19,179 nt of DNA from JBCDJG01 sp038748065 (GCA_038748065.1 JBCDJG010000075.1:1-19179), one strand, 5' to 3'; shown: positions 1-8,764, counted from the stretch's first letter. Translations and numbers: made by a program. The notes: generated from the sequence alone by a model not told the origin.

Positions 1-54
1 ATTTAGGTTCTAGTGCAGAAATGTGTGGGGGTTCAAGTCCCCCCTTCCGCACCA
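1..54 (+). tRNA. tRNA-Leu(UAG), 3' part only
   Basis: This is the 3' half of a leucine tRNA cut by the window edge. The anticodon loop TTTAGGT is at 2-8 with anticodon TAG at 4-6, followed by the 3' side of the anticodon stem (TCTAG, 9-13). A long class II variable arm follows at about 14-26. The T arm is GGGGG (27-31), loop TTCAAGT (32-38), CCCCC (39-43). The 3' acceptor strand CTTCCGC (44-50), discriminator A51 and an encoded CCA (52-54) complete it. The long variable arm and the anticodon support Leu. The 5' half lies outside the window. No T-tract terminator follows before tig. Confidence 0.93.
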
Positions 55-144
55 AATCAAGAGTACAGATCCCGGTGGGCTCTGTGCAGTAACCACCAGG
101 CTGCGGAGCACCGCGGCCGATCATTGATGGTACGAGGAACAAGC

Positions 145-1473
145 ATGCAGGTTTCTATCGAAACAACCTCTGGGCTGGAGCGGCGATTGACCGTTGGTGT
201 GCCCGCTGAGCGCGTCGACGCCGAGGTCGACAGTCGGCTCCAAAAAGCGTCCCGCGAAGTGCGTATGAAGGGTTTTCGGCCTGGTAAGGTTCCTATGAAG
301 GTAATGCGCCAACGCTTCGGCGCCGGCGTGCGCCAGGAGGTTCTCGGTGAAGTTATGAGCCAATCATTTCAGGAAGCGGTGGTGCAAGAAAACCTGCGCC
401 CCGCTGGGCAGCCTGCCATTGAGCCGCGCAGCATGGAGGCCGGACGGGATTTGGAATACATCGCGACCTTCGAGATCTTCCCCGAGATCGAGCCAGTAGA
501 CATGGCTGATTTTGATGTCGAAAAGCCGCATGCCGAAGTCTCTGAGGAAGACGTAGACAACATCATCGAGGTCTTCCGTAAGCAACAGGGAAGCCTTGAG
601 GTCGTGGAGCGCGCCGCCCAGGACGGTGATACTGTCAATATAAATTATCTCGGCACCCGCGACGGCGAAGCCTTCGAAGGCGGCAGCGCCGAGGACAATG
701 ATCTGGAGCTTGGCTCTGGTCGTATGATTCCAGGATTCGAGGACGGGATTGTCGGGATGGTTGCCGGCGAGGAAAAAACCCTGTCACTGGCGTTTCCCGA
801 TGACTACCACAGCGAAGATCTTAAGGGCGCGGCAGTCGAGTTTGCTATCACGCTGAACAGCGTCAAAGAACAGGTTCTCGCGGAACTGAACGAGGACTTG
901 TTTGCCCAGTATGGTGTAGAGGAGGGCGGCGAAGAGCAGTTTCGCGTGGAAGTCACGCAGAATATGACTCGCGAACTCAAGAACGCAGTACAGGCGCGAA
1001 TCAAGCAACAGGTGATGGACGCGGTGATCGCTGCACACGAGTCACTGGAAATACCAAAGGCGCTGGTCTCGCAGGAAATCGACAACATGCGCAACCAGAT
1101 GTTCCAGCAGTTTGGTGGCGCGGGCGCACAGGATTTGGATCTCAAGTCGCTATTGCCCGACGACATGTTCGCCGAAAACGCGCTGAAGCGCGTAAAGCTG
1201 GGTTTATTACTGGCCGAAATGATCAACCGCGCCTCGCTTTCCGCTGACCCGGATCGGGTGCGCGAAACGATTGAGGAGTTGGCCTCTACGTATCAGGATC
1301 CGGAAGAGGTGATTAACTGGTACTACGGCAACCAGGAGCAGCTTGCAGCGGTTGAATCGAGAGTTCTTGAGGACCTGATGGTTGAAAAACTGCTCGAGAG
1401 TGCCAACATTACAGAGAAGGCGTGCAGCTACCAGGAAGCGATAGCCCTGGCTCAGGAGCAACAAGGCCCCTGA
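145..1473 (+). CDS. tig: Trigger factor, ribosome-associated chaperone and peptidyl-prolyl isomerase
   Basis: Trigger factor binds the ribosomal exit tunnel through L23 and shields nascent chains in the cytoplasm. The product is 442 aa, close to the usual 430-450. The N-terminal ribosome-binding domain carries the signature GFRPGKVP at residues 43-50, exactly where the family has it. An FKBP-type PPIase domain lies at about 148-245 (DGDTVNINYLG, then GSGRMIPGFEDGIVGM), and the rest is the helical SurA-like substrate-binding C-domain. The ATG at 145 is chosen because the protein then begins MQVSIETT as in other trigger factors and GAGGA at 134-138 sits 6 nt upstream. The frame is open upstream through the tRNA, but that extension is not conserved sequence. 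It is first in the tig-clpP-clpX-lon order; no promoter is evident in the 90 nt after the tRNA. Confidence 0.97.
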   Translation: MQVSIETTSGLERRLTVGVPAERVDAEVDSRLQKASREVRMKGFRPGKVPMKVMRQRFGAGVRQEVLGEVMSQSFQEAVVQENLRPAGQPAIEPRSMEAGRDLEYIATFEIFPEIEPVDMADFDVEKPHAEVSEEDVDNIIEVFRKQQGSLEVVERAAQDGDTVNINYLGTRDGEAFEGGSAEDNDLELGSGRMIPGFEDGIVGMVAGEEKTLSLAFPDDYHSEDLKGAAVEFAITLNSVKEQVLAELNEDLFAQYGVEEGGEEQFRVEVTQNMTRELKNAVQARIKQQVMDAVIAAHESLEIPKALVSQEIDNMRNQMFQQFGGAGAQDLDLKSLLPDDMFAENALKRVKLGLLLAEMINRASLSADPDRVRETIEELASTYQDPEEVINWYYGNQEQLAAVESRVLEDLMVEKLLESANITEKACSYQEAIALAQEQQGP

Positions 1474-1474
1474 T

Positions 1475-1505
1475 GCCGCCCTCCGTGGGCGGCCGCCGGC
1501 CGCCC
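1475..1505 (+). promoter_or_regulatory. Two mutually exclusive GC hairpins between tig and clpP
   Basis: GCCGCCC (1475-1481) pairs perfectly with GGGCGGC (1487-1493) across a 5-nt loop. The same GGGCGGC is also the left arm of a second perfect inverted repeat, GGGCGGCCG (1487-1495) with CGGCCGCCC (1497-1505). In RNA that second one would fold as 7 bp with a 5-nt loop. Only one can form at a time. No T-tract follows, so neither is an intrinsic terminator. It may be an mRNA processing, stability or translational element between tig and clpP. The structures are direct observations; the role is inference. Confidence 0.6.
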
Positions 1506-1534
1506 CAGGCAAACCACAATCAGGAAGCGCTTAC

Positions 1535-2176
1535 ATGACGCAGCAGTTCGACGGCTACAACAGGCATACCATTAATAACCTGGGGCTTGTTCCCATGGTG
1601 ATCGAGCAGACCTCGCGCGGCGAGCGTTCCTACGATATCTACTCAAGGCTTTTGAAAGAGCGCGTTATTTTCTGCGTCGGGCCGGTTGAAGACCAAATGG
1701 CCAACCTTATCGTAGCGCAGATGCTGTTCCTCGAATCTGAGAACCCGGATAAGGACATCCATCTTTATATCAATTCGCCCGGTGGCTCGGTGACGGCCGG
1801 TCTGTCCATTTACGACACCATGCAGTTTATCAAGCCCGATGTGAGCACCATGTGCGTGGGCCAGGCGGCTTCAATGGGCGCTTTTTTGCTCTGCGGGGGT
1901 GCTAAAGGGAAGCGTTATTGTCTTCCCAATGCGCGAACGATGATTCACCAGCCCTCAGGGGGCGCCCAGGGTCAGGCCACTGAAATCGACATCGCGGCCC
2001 GTGAAATCCTCATCATCCGTCAGCGCTTGAATGCACTGATGGCTGAACACACGGGTCAAACGCTGGAGGCGATCGAGCGTGATACCGAGCGAGATCGCTT
2101 CATGGACGCTGAGCAAAGCAAGGAGTATGGCCTGGTAGATGACGTGGTCAGTAGCCGCGCAGTGAGCGACAGTTAA
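1535..2176 (+). CDS. clpP: ClpP, ATP-dependent Clp protease proteolytic subunit
   Basis: ClpP is the tetradecameric serine peptidase of the ClpXP and ClpAP machines in the cytoplasm. It is 213 aa, normal for the family. The catalytic triad is visible: Ser113 in GQAASMGAF, His138 in RTMIHQP and Asp187 in ERDTERDRF, each offset by +2 from the E. coli precursor numbering. The oligomer handle and the head-domain segments SPGGSVTAGLSIYDTMQF and MIHQPSGGAQGQATE are intact. A short propeptide before the conserved LVPMVIEQ is likely self-processed. The ATG has AGGAA at 1523-1526 upstream. It lies 61 nt after tig and 139 nt before clpX, probably in the same operon, with structured RNA on both sides. 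Confidence 0.98.
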   Translation: MTQQFDGYNRHTINNLGLVPMVIEQTSRGERSYDIYSRLLKERVIFCVGPVEDQMANLIVAQMLFLESENPDKDIHLYINSPGGSVTAGLSIYDTMQFIKPDVSTMCVGQAASMGAFLLCGGAKGKRYCLPNARTMIHQPSGGAQGQATEIDIAAREILIIRQRLNALMAEHTGQTLEAIERDTERDRFMDAEQSKEYGLVDDVVSSRAVSDS

Positions 2177-2190
2177 AGGCGTCTGAGCGT

Positions 2191-2244
2191 TTTTTGCGCA
2201 ACTATTTTTGCCCAACTATAGGGCTTGCATTAGTTGGCAAAAAA
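2191..2244 (+). repeat. 14-nt tandem repeat with a third, inverted copy in the clpP-clpX gap
   Basis: TTTTTGCGCAACTA (2191-2204) is followed directly by TTTTTGCCCAACTA (2205-2218), which differs at one position. A third copy lies inverted at 2231-2244: TAGTTGGCAAAAAA, whose complement is TTTTTTGCCAACTA. Copy 3 can pair with copy 2 (one bulged base, 12-nt loop) or with copy 1, so two alternative stem-loops are possible. The A-rich rather than T-rich 3' arm argues against a plus-strand terminator. It could be an operator, a processing signal or a conditional structure; function unknown. Confidence 0.6.
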
Positions 2245-2264
2245 CATCATCTTTAAGGTAAGAG

Positions 2265-2283
2265 GTAGTAGCTCTGCTACTAC
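2265..2283 (+). promoter_or_regulatory. 8-bp hairpin in the clpX leader
   Basis: GTAGTAGC (2265-2272) is perfectly complementary to GCTACTAC (2276-2283) with loop TCT. It ends 32 nt before the clpX ATG. There is no T-tract, so it is not a terminator; an mRNA-processing or stability role is inference. Confidence 0.55.
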
Positions 2284-2315
2284 ATACAGGGTCAAAATCG
2301 GCAGTAGGTCACTAA

Positions 2316-3602
<1,287 letters not shown>

Positions 3603-3618
3603 GCCGCCCCCGCAGCTG

Positions 3619-3644
3619 CCTGGCCGTCGCACAGGACGGCCTGG
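3619..3644 (+). promoter_or_regulatory. Hairpin between clpX and lon
   Basis: GGCCGTC (3622-3628) pairs with GACGGCC (3635-3641) over a 6-nt loop. The stem continues past a T-T mismatch into CC/GG (3619-3620 with 3643-3644). It lies in the 65-nt gap before lon. No T-run follows, so it does not look like a terminator; clpX-lon read-through is expected. It may mark a processing point. Confidence 0.5.
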
Positions 3645-3667
3645 TCGCACCAAGCCCGGAGACTGTT

Positions 3668-6079
3668 ATGGCTACTTCTACTGCCACCGAACTACCGTTG
3701 CTGCCGCTACGCGACGTGGTGGTCTACCCGCACATGGTGCTACCCCTGTTCGTCGGCAGAGAGCGCTCCATCGAGGCTCTCGAAAGCGCCATGGCCAACG
3801 ACAAGCAGGTGTTACTGGTTGCCCAGCGGAACGCCTCGGAGGACAACCCCGGTGTCGATGACATTTACCAGGTGGGTACCGTTTCCAATATTCTGCAGCT
3901 GTTAAAGCTGCCGGACGGTACCAGCAAAGTGCTGGTAGAAGGTGGCTACCGCGCCATGGTCGAAAGTGTCGATGACGGCGGCGAATTCACCGTGGCGAGT
4001 GTGCGCGAAATAGAAAGCGATGAAATCCCCGAGTCGGAAGTGGAAGGCTTACTGCGCAGTACCATCAGCCAATTTGAGAAGTACGTTGGCCTGAGCAAGA
4101 AGGTGCCTTCTGAGGTGCTGACCTCGCTAACCGGCATTGAGGAACCTGGGCGGCTGGCTGACACGATTGCGGCGCACATGGGTGTGGATCTTGATGAAAA
4201 GCAGAAAATCCTTGAGATAGCGGGCATACGAGCGCGACTTGAGCATCTGATGGGTTTGATGGAAGCCGAAATCGATTTGTTTCAGGTCGAGAAGCGCATC
4301 CGCGGCCGAGTCAAGAAGCAAATGGAGAAAAGCCAGCGCGAGTACTACCTCAACGAGCAGATGAAAGCTATTCAGAAAGAGCTCGGCGAGATGGACGAGG
4401 CGCCCAATGAGCTTGATGAGCTTCAGGCGCGCATCGATGACGCGAAAATGCCGGAAGAGGCCCAGGATAAAGCCAACGCTGAACTCTCGAAACTGAAAAG
4501 GATGTCACCCATGTCCGCCGAGGCCTCTGTGGTAAGGAGCTACATCGACTGGATGGTGAGCGTGCCCTGGCACAAGCGCAGTAAGGTAAAACACGATCTC
4601 AAACGCGCGACGACCATCCTCGACGAGGACCACTACGGCCTTGAAGAGGTAAAGGAGCGCATTCTGGAATATCTGGCGGTGCAGAAGCGTGTGCGCAAGG
4701 TTAAGGGCCCCGTCTTGTGCCTCGTCGGTCCACCGGGCGTTGGCAAGACTTCGCTGGGTGAATCGCTTGCCCGGGCTACGAATCGCAAGTTTGTGCGCAT
4801 GGCCCTGGGCGGCGTACGCGATGAGGCGGAGATACGGGGTCATCGCCGTACTTACATCGGCTCAATGCCCGGCAAGCTCCTGCAGAAAATGTCCAAGGCG
4901 GGCGTGCGCAACCCACTCTTCCTGCTGGACGAGATTGATAAGATGGGGATGGATCATCGCGGTGATCCCGCGTCAGCAATGTTAGAAGTGCTGGACCCGG
5001 AGCAGAATCATGCGTTTAACGACCACTACCTCGAGGTTGATTACGATCTTTCGGATGTGATGTTCGTTTGCACGTCGAACACCATGAATATCCCCGGTCC
5101 CTTGCTCGATCGCATGGAGGTTATTCGCATTCCCGGCTATACCGAGGACGAAAAGGTCAACATCGCCGAGCGCTACCTGATACCGAAACAGATCAAGCTT
5201 AACGGCCTCAAGGCGGATGAGATCAGCGTTGGAGAGGATGCCGTAATCGATATCATTCGCTACTACTCGCGGGAAGCGGGTGTCCGCGCCCTGGAGCGCG
5301 AGATAGCCAAGCTTTGCCGTAAAATGGTGAAGTCCATCGCCCTTGGCGAAGCGGAAAGCGGCACCGAGGTCACATCGGCTATGCTGCCAGACTTGCTGGG
5401 AGTCCGTAAGTTCAACTACGGTATTGCCGAGGAAGAGAATCAGATCGGCCAGGTGACTGGACTTGCCTGGACCTCAGTCGGCGGTGAACTGCTGACGATC
5501 GAGACGGTCGCCGTTGCCGGTAAAGGGCGACACGTCAAGACCGGGTCGTTGGGAGACGTCATGCAGGAGTCTATTCAGGCTGCCATGACAGTCGTGCGCA
5601 GTCGCTCGCAAGGCTTGGGGATTCCGGCCAGCTATCATGAGCGGCACGATGTTCATATACACGTACCTGAAGGGGCCACACCCAAGGATGGGCCGAGTGC
5701 GGGGATTGCCATGTGCACCGCCCTGGTATCGGTGGCCACTGGCATACCTGTCAGAGCTGACGTGGCAATGACAGGCGAAATCACCTTGCGCGGGGAAGTC
5801 CTGCCTATCGGTGGCCTTAAAGAAAAACTGCTGGCTGCGCGCCGTGGAGGTATCAAGAAGGTCGTGATTCCCAAGGAAAATGAGCGCGACCTCAAAGAGG
5901 TGCCCGATAACATCAAAGACCAGCTCGAGATACGTTCCGTAAAGTGGATTGATGAGGTTTTGGCAATCGCATTGGAACAACTGCCCGAGCCACTGAGTGA
6001 TGAAGAGTACCTGGCGGATCCGCTCCCGGCGACAGATGGTAGCGACTCTGACGAAAAAAATCGCATAAATACGCACTGA
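3668..6079 (+). CDS. lon: Lon (La) ATP-dependent serine protease
   Basis: Lon is a homohexameric AAA+ protease that degrades misfolded and regulatory proteins in the cytoplasm. It is 803 aa, a typical LonA length. The order is N-terminal LON substrate-binding domain (LPLLPLRDVVVYPHMVLPLFVGR, first part at 9-20), coiled-coil helical region to about 300, AAA+ module with Walker A GPPGVGKT (354-361) and Walker B LFLLDEID (Asp421, Glu422), then the C-terminal peptidase. The catalytic dyad is Ser677 in KDGPSAGIA and Lys720 in GGLKEKLL; the 43-residue gap equals that of E. coli Lon (679/722). GGAGA at 3658-3662 lies 5 nt before the ATG. It follows clpX by 65 nt. I see no convincing sigma-32 promoter. 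Confidence 0.98.
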   Translation: MATSTATELPLLPLRDVVVYPHMVLPLFVGRERSIEALESAMANDKQVLLVAQRNASEDNPGVDDIYQVGTVSNILQLLKLPDGTSKVLVEGGYRAMVESVDDGGEFTVASVREIESDEIPESEVEGLLRSTISQFEKYVGLSKKVPSEVLTSLTGIEEPGRLADTIAAHMGVDLDEKQKILEIAGIRARLEHLMGLMEAEIDLFQVEKRIRGRVKKQMEKSQREYYLNEQMKAIQKELGEMDEAPNELDELQARIDDAKMPEEAQDKANAELSKLKRMSPMSAEASVVRSYIDWMVSVPWHKRSKVKHDLKRATTILDEDHYGLEEVKERILEYLAVQKRVRKVKGPVLCLVGPPGVGKTSLGESLARATNRKFVRMALGGVRDEAEIRGHRRTYIGSMPGKLLQKMSKAGVRNPLFLLDEIDKMGMDHRGDPASAMLEVLDPEQNHAFNDHYLEVDYDLSDVMFVCTSNTMNIPGPLLDRMEVIRIPGYTEDEKVNIAERYLIPKQIKLNGLKADEISVGEDAVIDIIRYYSREAGVRALEREIAKLCRKMVKSIALGEAESGTEVTSAMLPDLLGVRKFNYGIAEEENQIGQVTGLAWTSVGGELLTIETVAVAGKGRHVKTGSLGDVMQESIQAAMTVVRSRSQGLGIPASYHERHDVHIHVPEGATPKDGPSAGIAMCTALVSVATGIPVRADVAMTGEITLRGEVLPIGGLKEKLLAARRGGIKKVVIPKENERDLKEVPDNIKDQLEIRSVKWIDEVLAIALEQLPEPLSDEEYLADPLPATDGSDSDEKNRINTH

Positions 6080-6093
6080 AAGCGGGCCCAGTG

Positions 6094-6121
6094 TTGACCC
6101 ACATCGAAGCTCTGTTATACA
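6094..6121 (+). promoter_or_regulatory. Candidate promoter for hupB
   Basis: TTGACC (6094-6099, 5 of 6 to the -35 consensus), a 16-nt spacer, then TATACA (6116-6121, 4 of 6 to the -10). It begins 14 nt after the lon stop and would give hupB a long leader of about 155 nt. hupB having its own promoter downstream of lon is known in other gammaproteobacteria. Sequence resemblance only. Confidence 0.35.
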
Positions 6122-6126
6122 GTCGC

Positions 6127-6148
6127 AGGCCTGAGCGGTGGGCCTTTT
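6127..6148 (+). terminator. Weak terminator-like stem after lon
   Basis: AGGCC (6127-6131) pairs with GGCCT (6141-6145) over a 9-nt loop, followed by TTTT (6145-6148). The stem is short and the T-run only four, so it is at best a weak or partial terminator for lon. It would be the very start of a transcript from the candidate promoter just upstream. Confidence 0.3.
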
Positions 6149-6204
6149 AGCCGCATTCCCGCGACGCCATAGCGCTGGGAAATCGCTCGGAAGACGAATA
6201 CAGA

Positions 6205-6248
6205 GGCCCTGCTGCGCTGGGCCCATAAGAACCCCGCCTGAGTCGGGG
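6205..6248 (+). promoter_or_regulatory. Two small hairpins in the hupB leader
   Basis: GGCCC (6205-6209) can pair with GGGCC (6219-6223), and CCCCG (6232-6236) with CGGGG (6244-6248) over a 7-nt loop. The second ends 26 nt before the GGGGA Shine-Dalgarno of hupB. Short GC stems arise by chance fairly often, so function is uncertain. Confidence 0.3.
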
Positions 6249-6283
6249 AACCTCTCGACATAGACTATTCCAAGGGGATAAGT

Positions 6284-6559
6284 GTGAATAAGACTGAACT
6301 GATCGATGCGATCGCCGCAGCTGCAGATCTACCCAAGGCTTCCGCAGGACGTGCGCTTGACGCAGTCGTGGACAGCATTACCGATGCACTCAAGAAAGGT
6401 GACCAGGTGTCTCTGGTCGGCTTCGGTACTTTTTCTGTCAAGCATCGCGCGGGCAGAGAAGGCCGTAATCCGCAGACGGGTGCGACGATTCAGATCGCGC
6501 CGGCAAATGTACCTGGATTTAAGGCAGGGAAGGCTTTGAAGGACGCCGTCAACTCCTGA
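6284..6559 (+). CDS. hupB: HU-beta, histone-like DNA-binding protein
   Basis: HU is a small dimeric nucleoid protein that bends DNA with little sequence preference. It is 91 aa, normal size. The N-terminal helices (MNKTELIDAIAAAADLPK) and the family signature GFGTFSVKHRAGREGRNP (46-63) are present, with the intercalating Pro63 at the tip of the DNA-binding arm in RNPQTG. The start is GTG at 6284, giving the conserved MNK N-terminus; no ATG is available nearby, and GGGGA at 6274-6278 lies 5 nt upstream. Its place directly after lon is the conserved position of hupB rather than hupA. Confidence 0.96.
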   Translation: MNKTELIDAIAAAADLPKASAGRALDAVVDSITDALKKGDQVSLVGFGTFSVKHRAGREGRNPQTGATIQIAPANVPGFKAGKALKDAVNS

Positions 6560-6614
6560 TCCCGCTTGCCGCTGCAGGTCTTTTTGCGGCGACACAAGGT
6601 ATCGTAAAAGGCCC

Positions 6615-6638
6615 GGTGCGGTAGTAAAATACCGCGCC
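6615..6638 (+). promoter_or_regulatory. Hairpin downstream of hupB
   Basis: GGTGCGGTA (6615-6623) pairs with TACCGCGCC (6630-6638), 9 bp including one G-T wobble, over loop GTAAAA. No T-run follows. It lies in the 279-nt gap between hupB and ppiD, which holds no convincing gene. It may protect the hupB mRNA 3' end or belong to a small transcript ending at the terminator at 6751-6779. Confidence 0.4.
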
Positions 6639-6685
6639 TCGGACGCCTGACCACAACTAGAGCCCAGAGGCTGCAAGCTAGCTAC

Positions 6686-6730
6686 CTAGATGCTTGTTAA
6701 CTAGAAGCTTGTTAACTAGAAGTTTGCTAA
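6686..6730 (+). repeat. Three tandem 15-nt repeats between hupB and ppiD
   Basis: The units are CTAGATGCTTGTTAA (6686-6700), CTAGAAGCTTGTTAA (6701-6715) and CTAGAAGTTTGCTAA (6716-6730). Units 1 and 2 differ at one base, 2 and 3 at two. A degenerate fourth unit may precede them at 6671-6685 (9 of 15). Unit joints contain the palindromes GTTAAC, CTAG and AAGCTT. They end 20 nt before a strong terminator. They could be an array of protein-binding sites or simple slippage repeats; no function is known to me. Confidence 0.75.
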
Positions 6731-6750
6731 ACAGCCCACTGAGCTCCAAG

Positions 6751-6779
6751 AAAGGCGCACTGACCGGTGCGCTTTTTTT
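6751..6779 (+). terminator. Strong rho-independent terminator upstream of ppiD
   Basis: GCGCAC (6755-6760), loop TGACCG, GTGCGC (6767-6772), then seven T (6773-6779); AAAG on the 5' side extends the stem by pairing with the T-run. It probably ends hupB transcription. It finishes only 59 nt before the ppiD ATG, leaving very little room for a ppiD promoter downstream. Confidence 0.88.
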
Positions 6780-6838
6780 ATGGCCGTACCTTTGTGGCAG
6801 GTCGGAGCCACATCAAATCCAGTTCAAACGGACAGAGC

Positions 6839-8716
6839 ATGCTGCAAAACATTCGAAACAATGTTCAGGGCCCCGCGGTCAAGGTCGTGGTGTGGCTGAT
6901 TGTTATCGCCTTCGCCGCCTTTGGTATCGAGAACATTCTGCTCGGTGGCAGTTCTAATAGTGTGGCAGAGGTGAATGGCGAACCTATCTCGCCCTTCGAG
7001 CTGCAACAGTCCATCAACAGCCAGAAGCGGCAGTTGATCAGCGTACTTGGCGATGAACTGGATCCAACCCTGTTAGATGACGATCGCCTGCGAGGCCCCG
7101 CACTGGAAAATCTGATTGGACGCAAGCTTGTGCTGCAGTCCGCCATGGATATGGGGCTGGATATTTCCGACGGGGAACTGGGGCAGCTGATTGCTGACAT
7201 GGAACAGTTTCAGATCGATGGCCAATTCTCTCCGGACGCCTACCGTAGCGTCTTGTCCTCCGCCGGCTTTACGCCCGCGTCGTTCAAGCAAACGCTCAAG
7301 GAAGACATGTTGAATATGCAGATCCGCTCGTCACTCGGCGGTTCGGAATTTGTTACGCCCCAGGAGATGGAGCTCAGTGCTCGCCTGGCGACGGAACAGC
7401 GAGACCTGCGTTATCTGACGATTCCAATTGAGCAATTTCGTCGCGCGCTGTCACCGGGGGAGGACGAAGTCGTCGCTTTCTATGAAGCGAACCAGTCGAA
7501 ATACATGCTACCGGAGACGGTTGACCTCGAGTACCTGCTGATCGACCCCGAGGCCTATCGCTCGCCCGTCGAAGAAGCTGTTCTGCTTGAGGAGTATGAA
7601 GTGGAAACTTCTGATGTGCGCTATCAAACCGAAAGCCGGGTGTCGCATATTCTGTTCGAGCAGGGTGGAGAGAGTGATGAGGCCTTTGCGGCTCGTATTC
7701 TGGCGGCCCAGGAGGCCATTGATGCTGGTACGGCCTTTGCCGACGCCGCTAGCGAGTTTTCAGACGATATTGGCTCAGCCTCCGTCGGGGGCGATCTCGG
7801 CTTTACCAGCGGGGAGACCTTTCCTGCAGAGATGGAAGCGGCGATTAGCGCACTGCAGTTGGACGAGGTTTCAGGGCCGGTTGTGACGGACGCGGGAACG
7901 CATTTGCTTCTCGTGACCGAGCGCCGAGCCGGTGACAAGCCATCGCTTGAAGAGCTGCGTGAGGAACTCACCGACAGAGCGCAAATGAGAGCTGCCCGTG
8001 ATCAGGCCGTGCGCACCGCTGATCAGCTCAGGGACCTGGCATTTAACGCGTCTGATCTATCAACCCCGGCGACCGAGCTGGGGCTGGATTTATTGAGCGC
8101 TACGGGCGTTTCTCGCAATCAGGCAGAGGGACTTTTCAGCGCCGCGGCCCTGCGAGATCAGGCGTTCTCTGATGACGTGCTCGAAAACGGGTACAACAGC
8201 GAAGTGATCGAACTCCCCGGGAACCGATTTGTAGCCTTGCGCGTTGCGCAGTACAACGAAGCCGCACCACAGCCGCTGGCGGCGGTTCGCGATGATATCG
8301 TGCGCCAGTTGGGGGAGGCTGCTGCTCGCGAAGCCCTGGTGGTCAAAGCCGAACGTGCGCTGGTGGCCTTGCGAGGAGGCCAAAGCGTTGAGGCTTTTGC
8401 CACGGAGAGTGGGTATGCCTGGCAGGTTGAACTAGGCGCCAGACGAGCCAATGGCACTGTTCCGAGAGAGGTGCTGGCCCGCGTTTTTGAGTTACCTGCA
8501 CCTGAACCCGGTTCAACAAGCTTCGATTATGTCACTGGCTCAAACGGGGACGTGCTCGTGCTAGAACTTGATCGCGTGTCACCCGGTGATTCCGACACAC
8601 TCGCCGGCCCCGCTGTGGACGGCCTGCGTAATCAGTTAAGTGCAGAGCAGGGCGGCCTCTTACTGGGTGAGTACGAACGAGGCCTTCGCGAAGCGGCCGA
8701 TATAAGCCGACTATAG
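6839..8716 (+). CDS. ppiD: PpiD-like SurA-N/parvulin periplasmic folding chaperone
   Basis: PpiD is an inner-membrane-anchored periplasmic chaperone near the Sec translocon. The product is 625 aa, as in E. coli (623). The N-terminus has a single membrane anchor at about 15-37 (VVVWLIVIAFAAFGI), a SurA_N-like region (VAEVNGEPISPFELQQ onward), a parvulin PPIC domain at about 263-362 (SRVSHILFE, VGGDLGF, AGTHLLLVTERR) and a C-terminal domain. In E. coli the parvulin domain lacks isomerase activity, so chaperone function is the safer call. The ATG at 6839 is chosen because it begins MLQNIRNNVQGPAVK just before the anchor; the longer frame to 6767 would start inside the terminator. The Shine-Dalgarno is poor (GACAGAG). 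Confidence 0.93.
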   Translation: MLQNIRNNVQGPAVKVVVWLIVIAFAAFGIENILLGGSSNSVAEVNGEPISPFELQQSINSQKRQLISVLGDELDPTLLDDDRLRGPALENLIGRKLVLQSAMDMGLDISDGELGQLIADMEQFQIDGQFSPDAYRSVLSSAGFTPASFKQTLKEDMLNMQIRSSLGGSEFVTPQEMELSARLATEQRDLRYLTIPIEQFRRALSPGEDEVVAFYEANQSKYMLPETVDLEYLLIDPEAYRSPVEEAVLLEEYEVETSDVRYQTESRVSHILFEQGGESDEAFAARILAAQEAIDAGTAFADAASEFSDDIGSASVGGDLGFTSGETFPAEMEAAISALQLDEVSGPVVTDAGTHLLLVTERRAGDKPSLEELREELTDRAQMRAARDQAVRTADQLRDLAFNASDLSTPATELGLDLLSATGVSRNQAEGLFSAAALRDQAFSDDVLENGYNSEVIELPGNRFVALRVAQYNEAAPQPLAAVRDDIVRQLGEAAAREALVVKAERALVALRGGQSVEAFATESGYAWQVELGARRANGTVPREVLARVFELPAPEPGSTSFDYVTGSNGDVLVLELDRVSPGDSDTLAGPAVDGLRNQLSAEQGGLLLGEYERGLREAADISRL

Positions 8717-8764
8717 AATCAGCAGGCCACAGAACAGGCCTTGAGACAGGAAACCTAGACACAG

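Noticed and set aside
13..144. Upstream extension of the trigger factor frame
   Set aside because: It runs through the tRNA, has no family similarity, and the ATG at 145 has a good ribosome site and the conserved N-terminus.
3603..3667. Terminator or heat-shock promoter before lon
   Set aside because: The hairpin lacks a T-run, and I could not find a convincing sigma-32 -35/-10 pair.
6767..6838. Longer ppiD start within the terminator
   Set aside because: It would begin in the terminator stem and place 24 unconserved residues before the membrane anchor.
6694..6957. Plus-strand frame with repeated LTRSL peptide
   Set aside because: It is the translation of the 15-nt DNA repeats, crosses the terminator and overlaps ppiD in another frame; no ribosome site or family.
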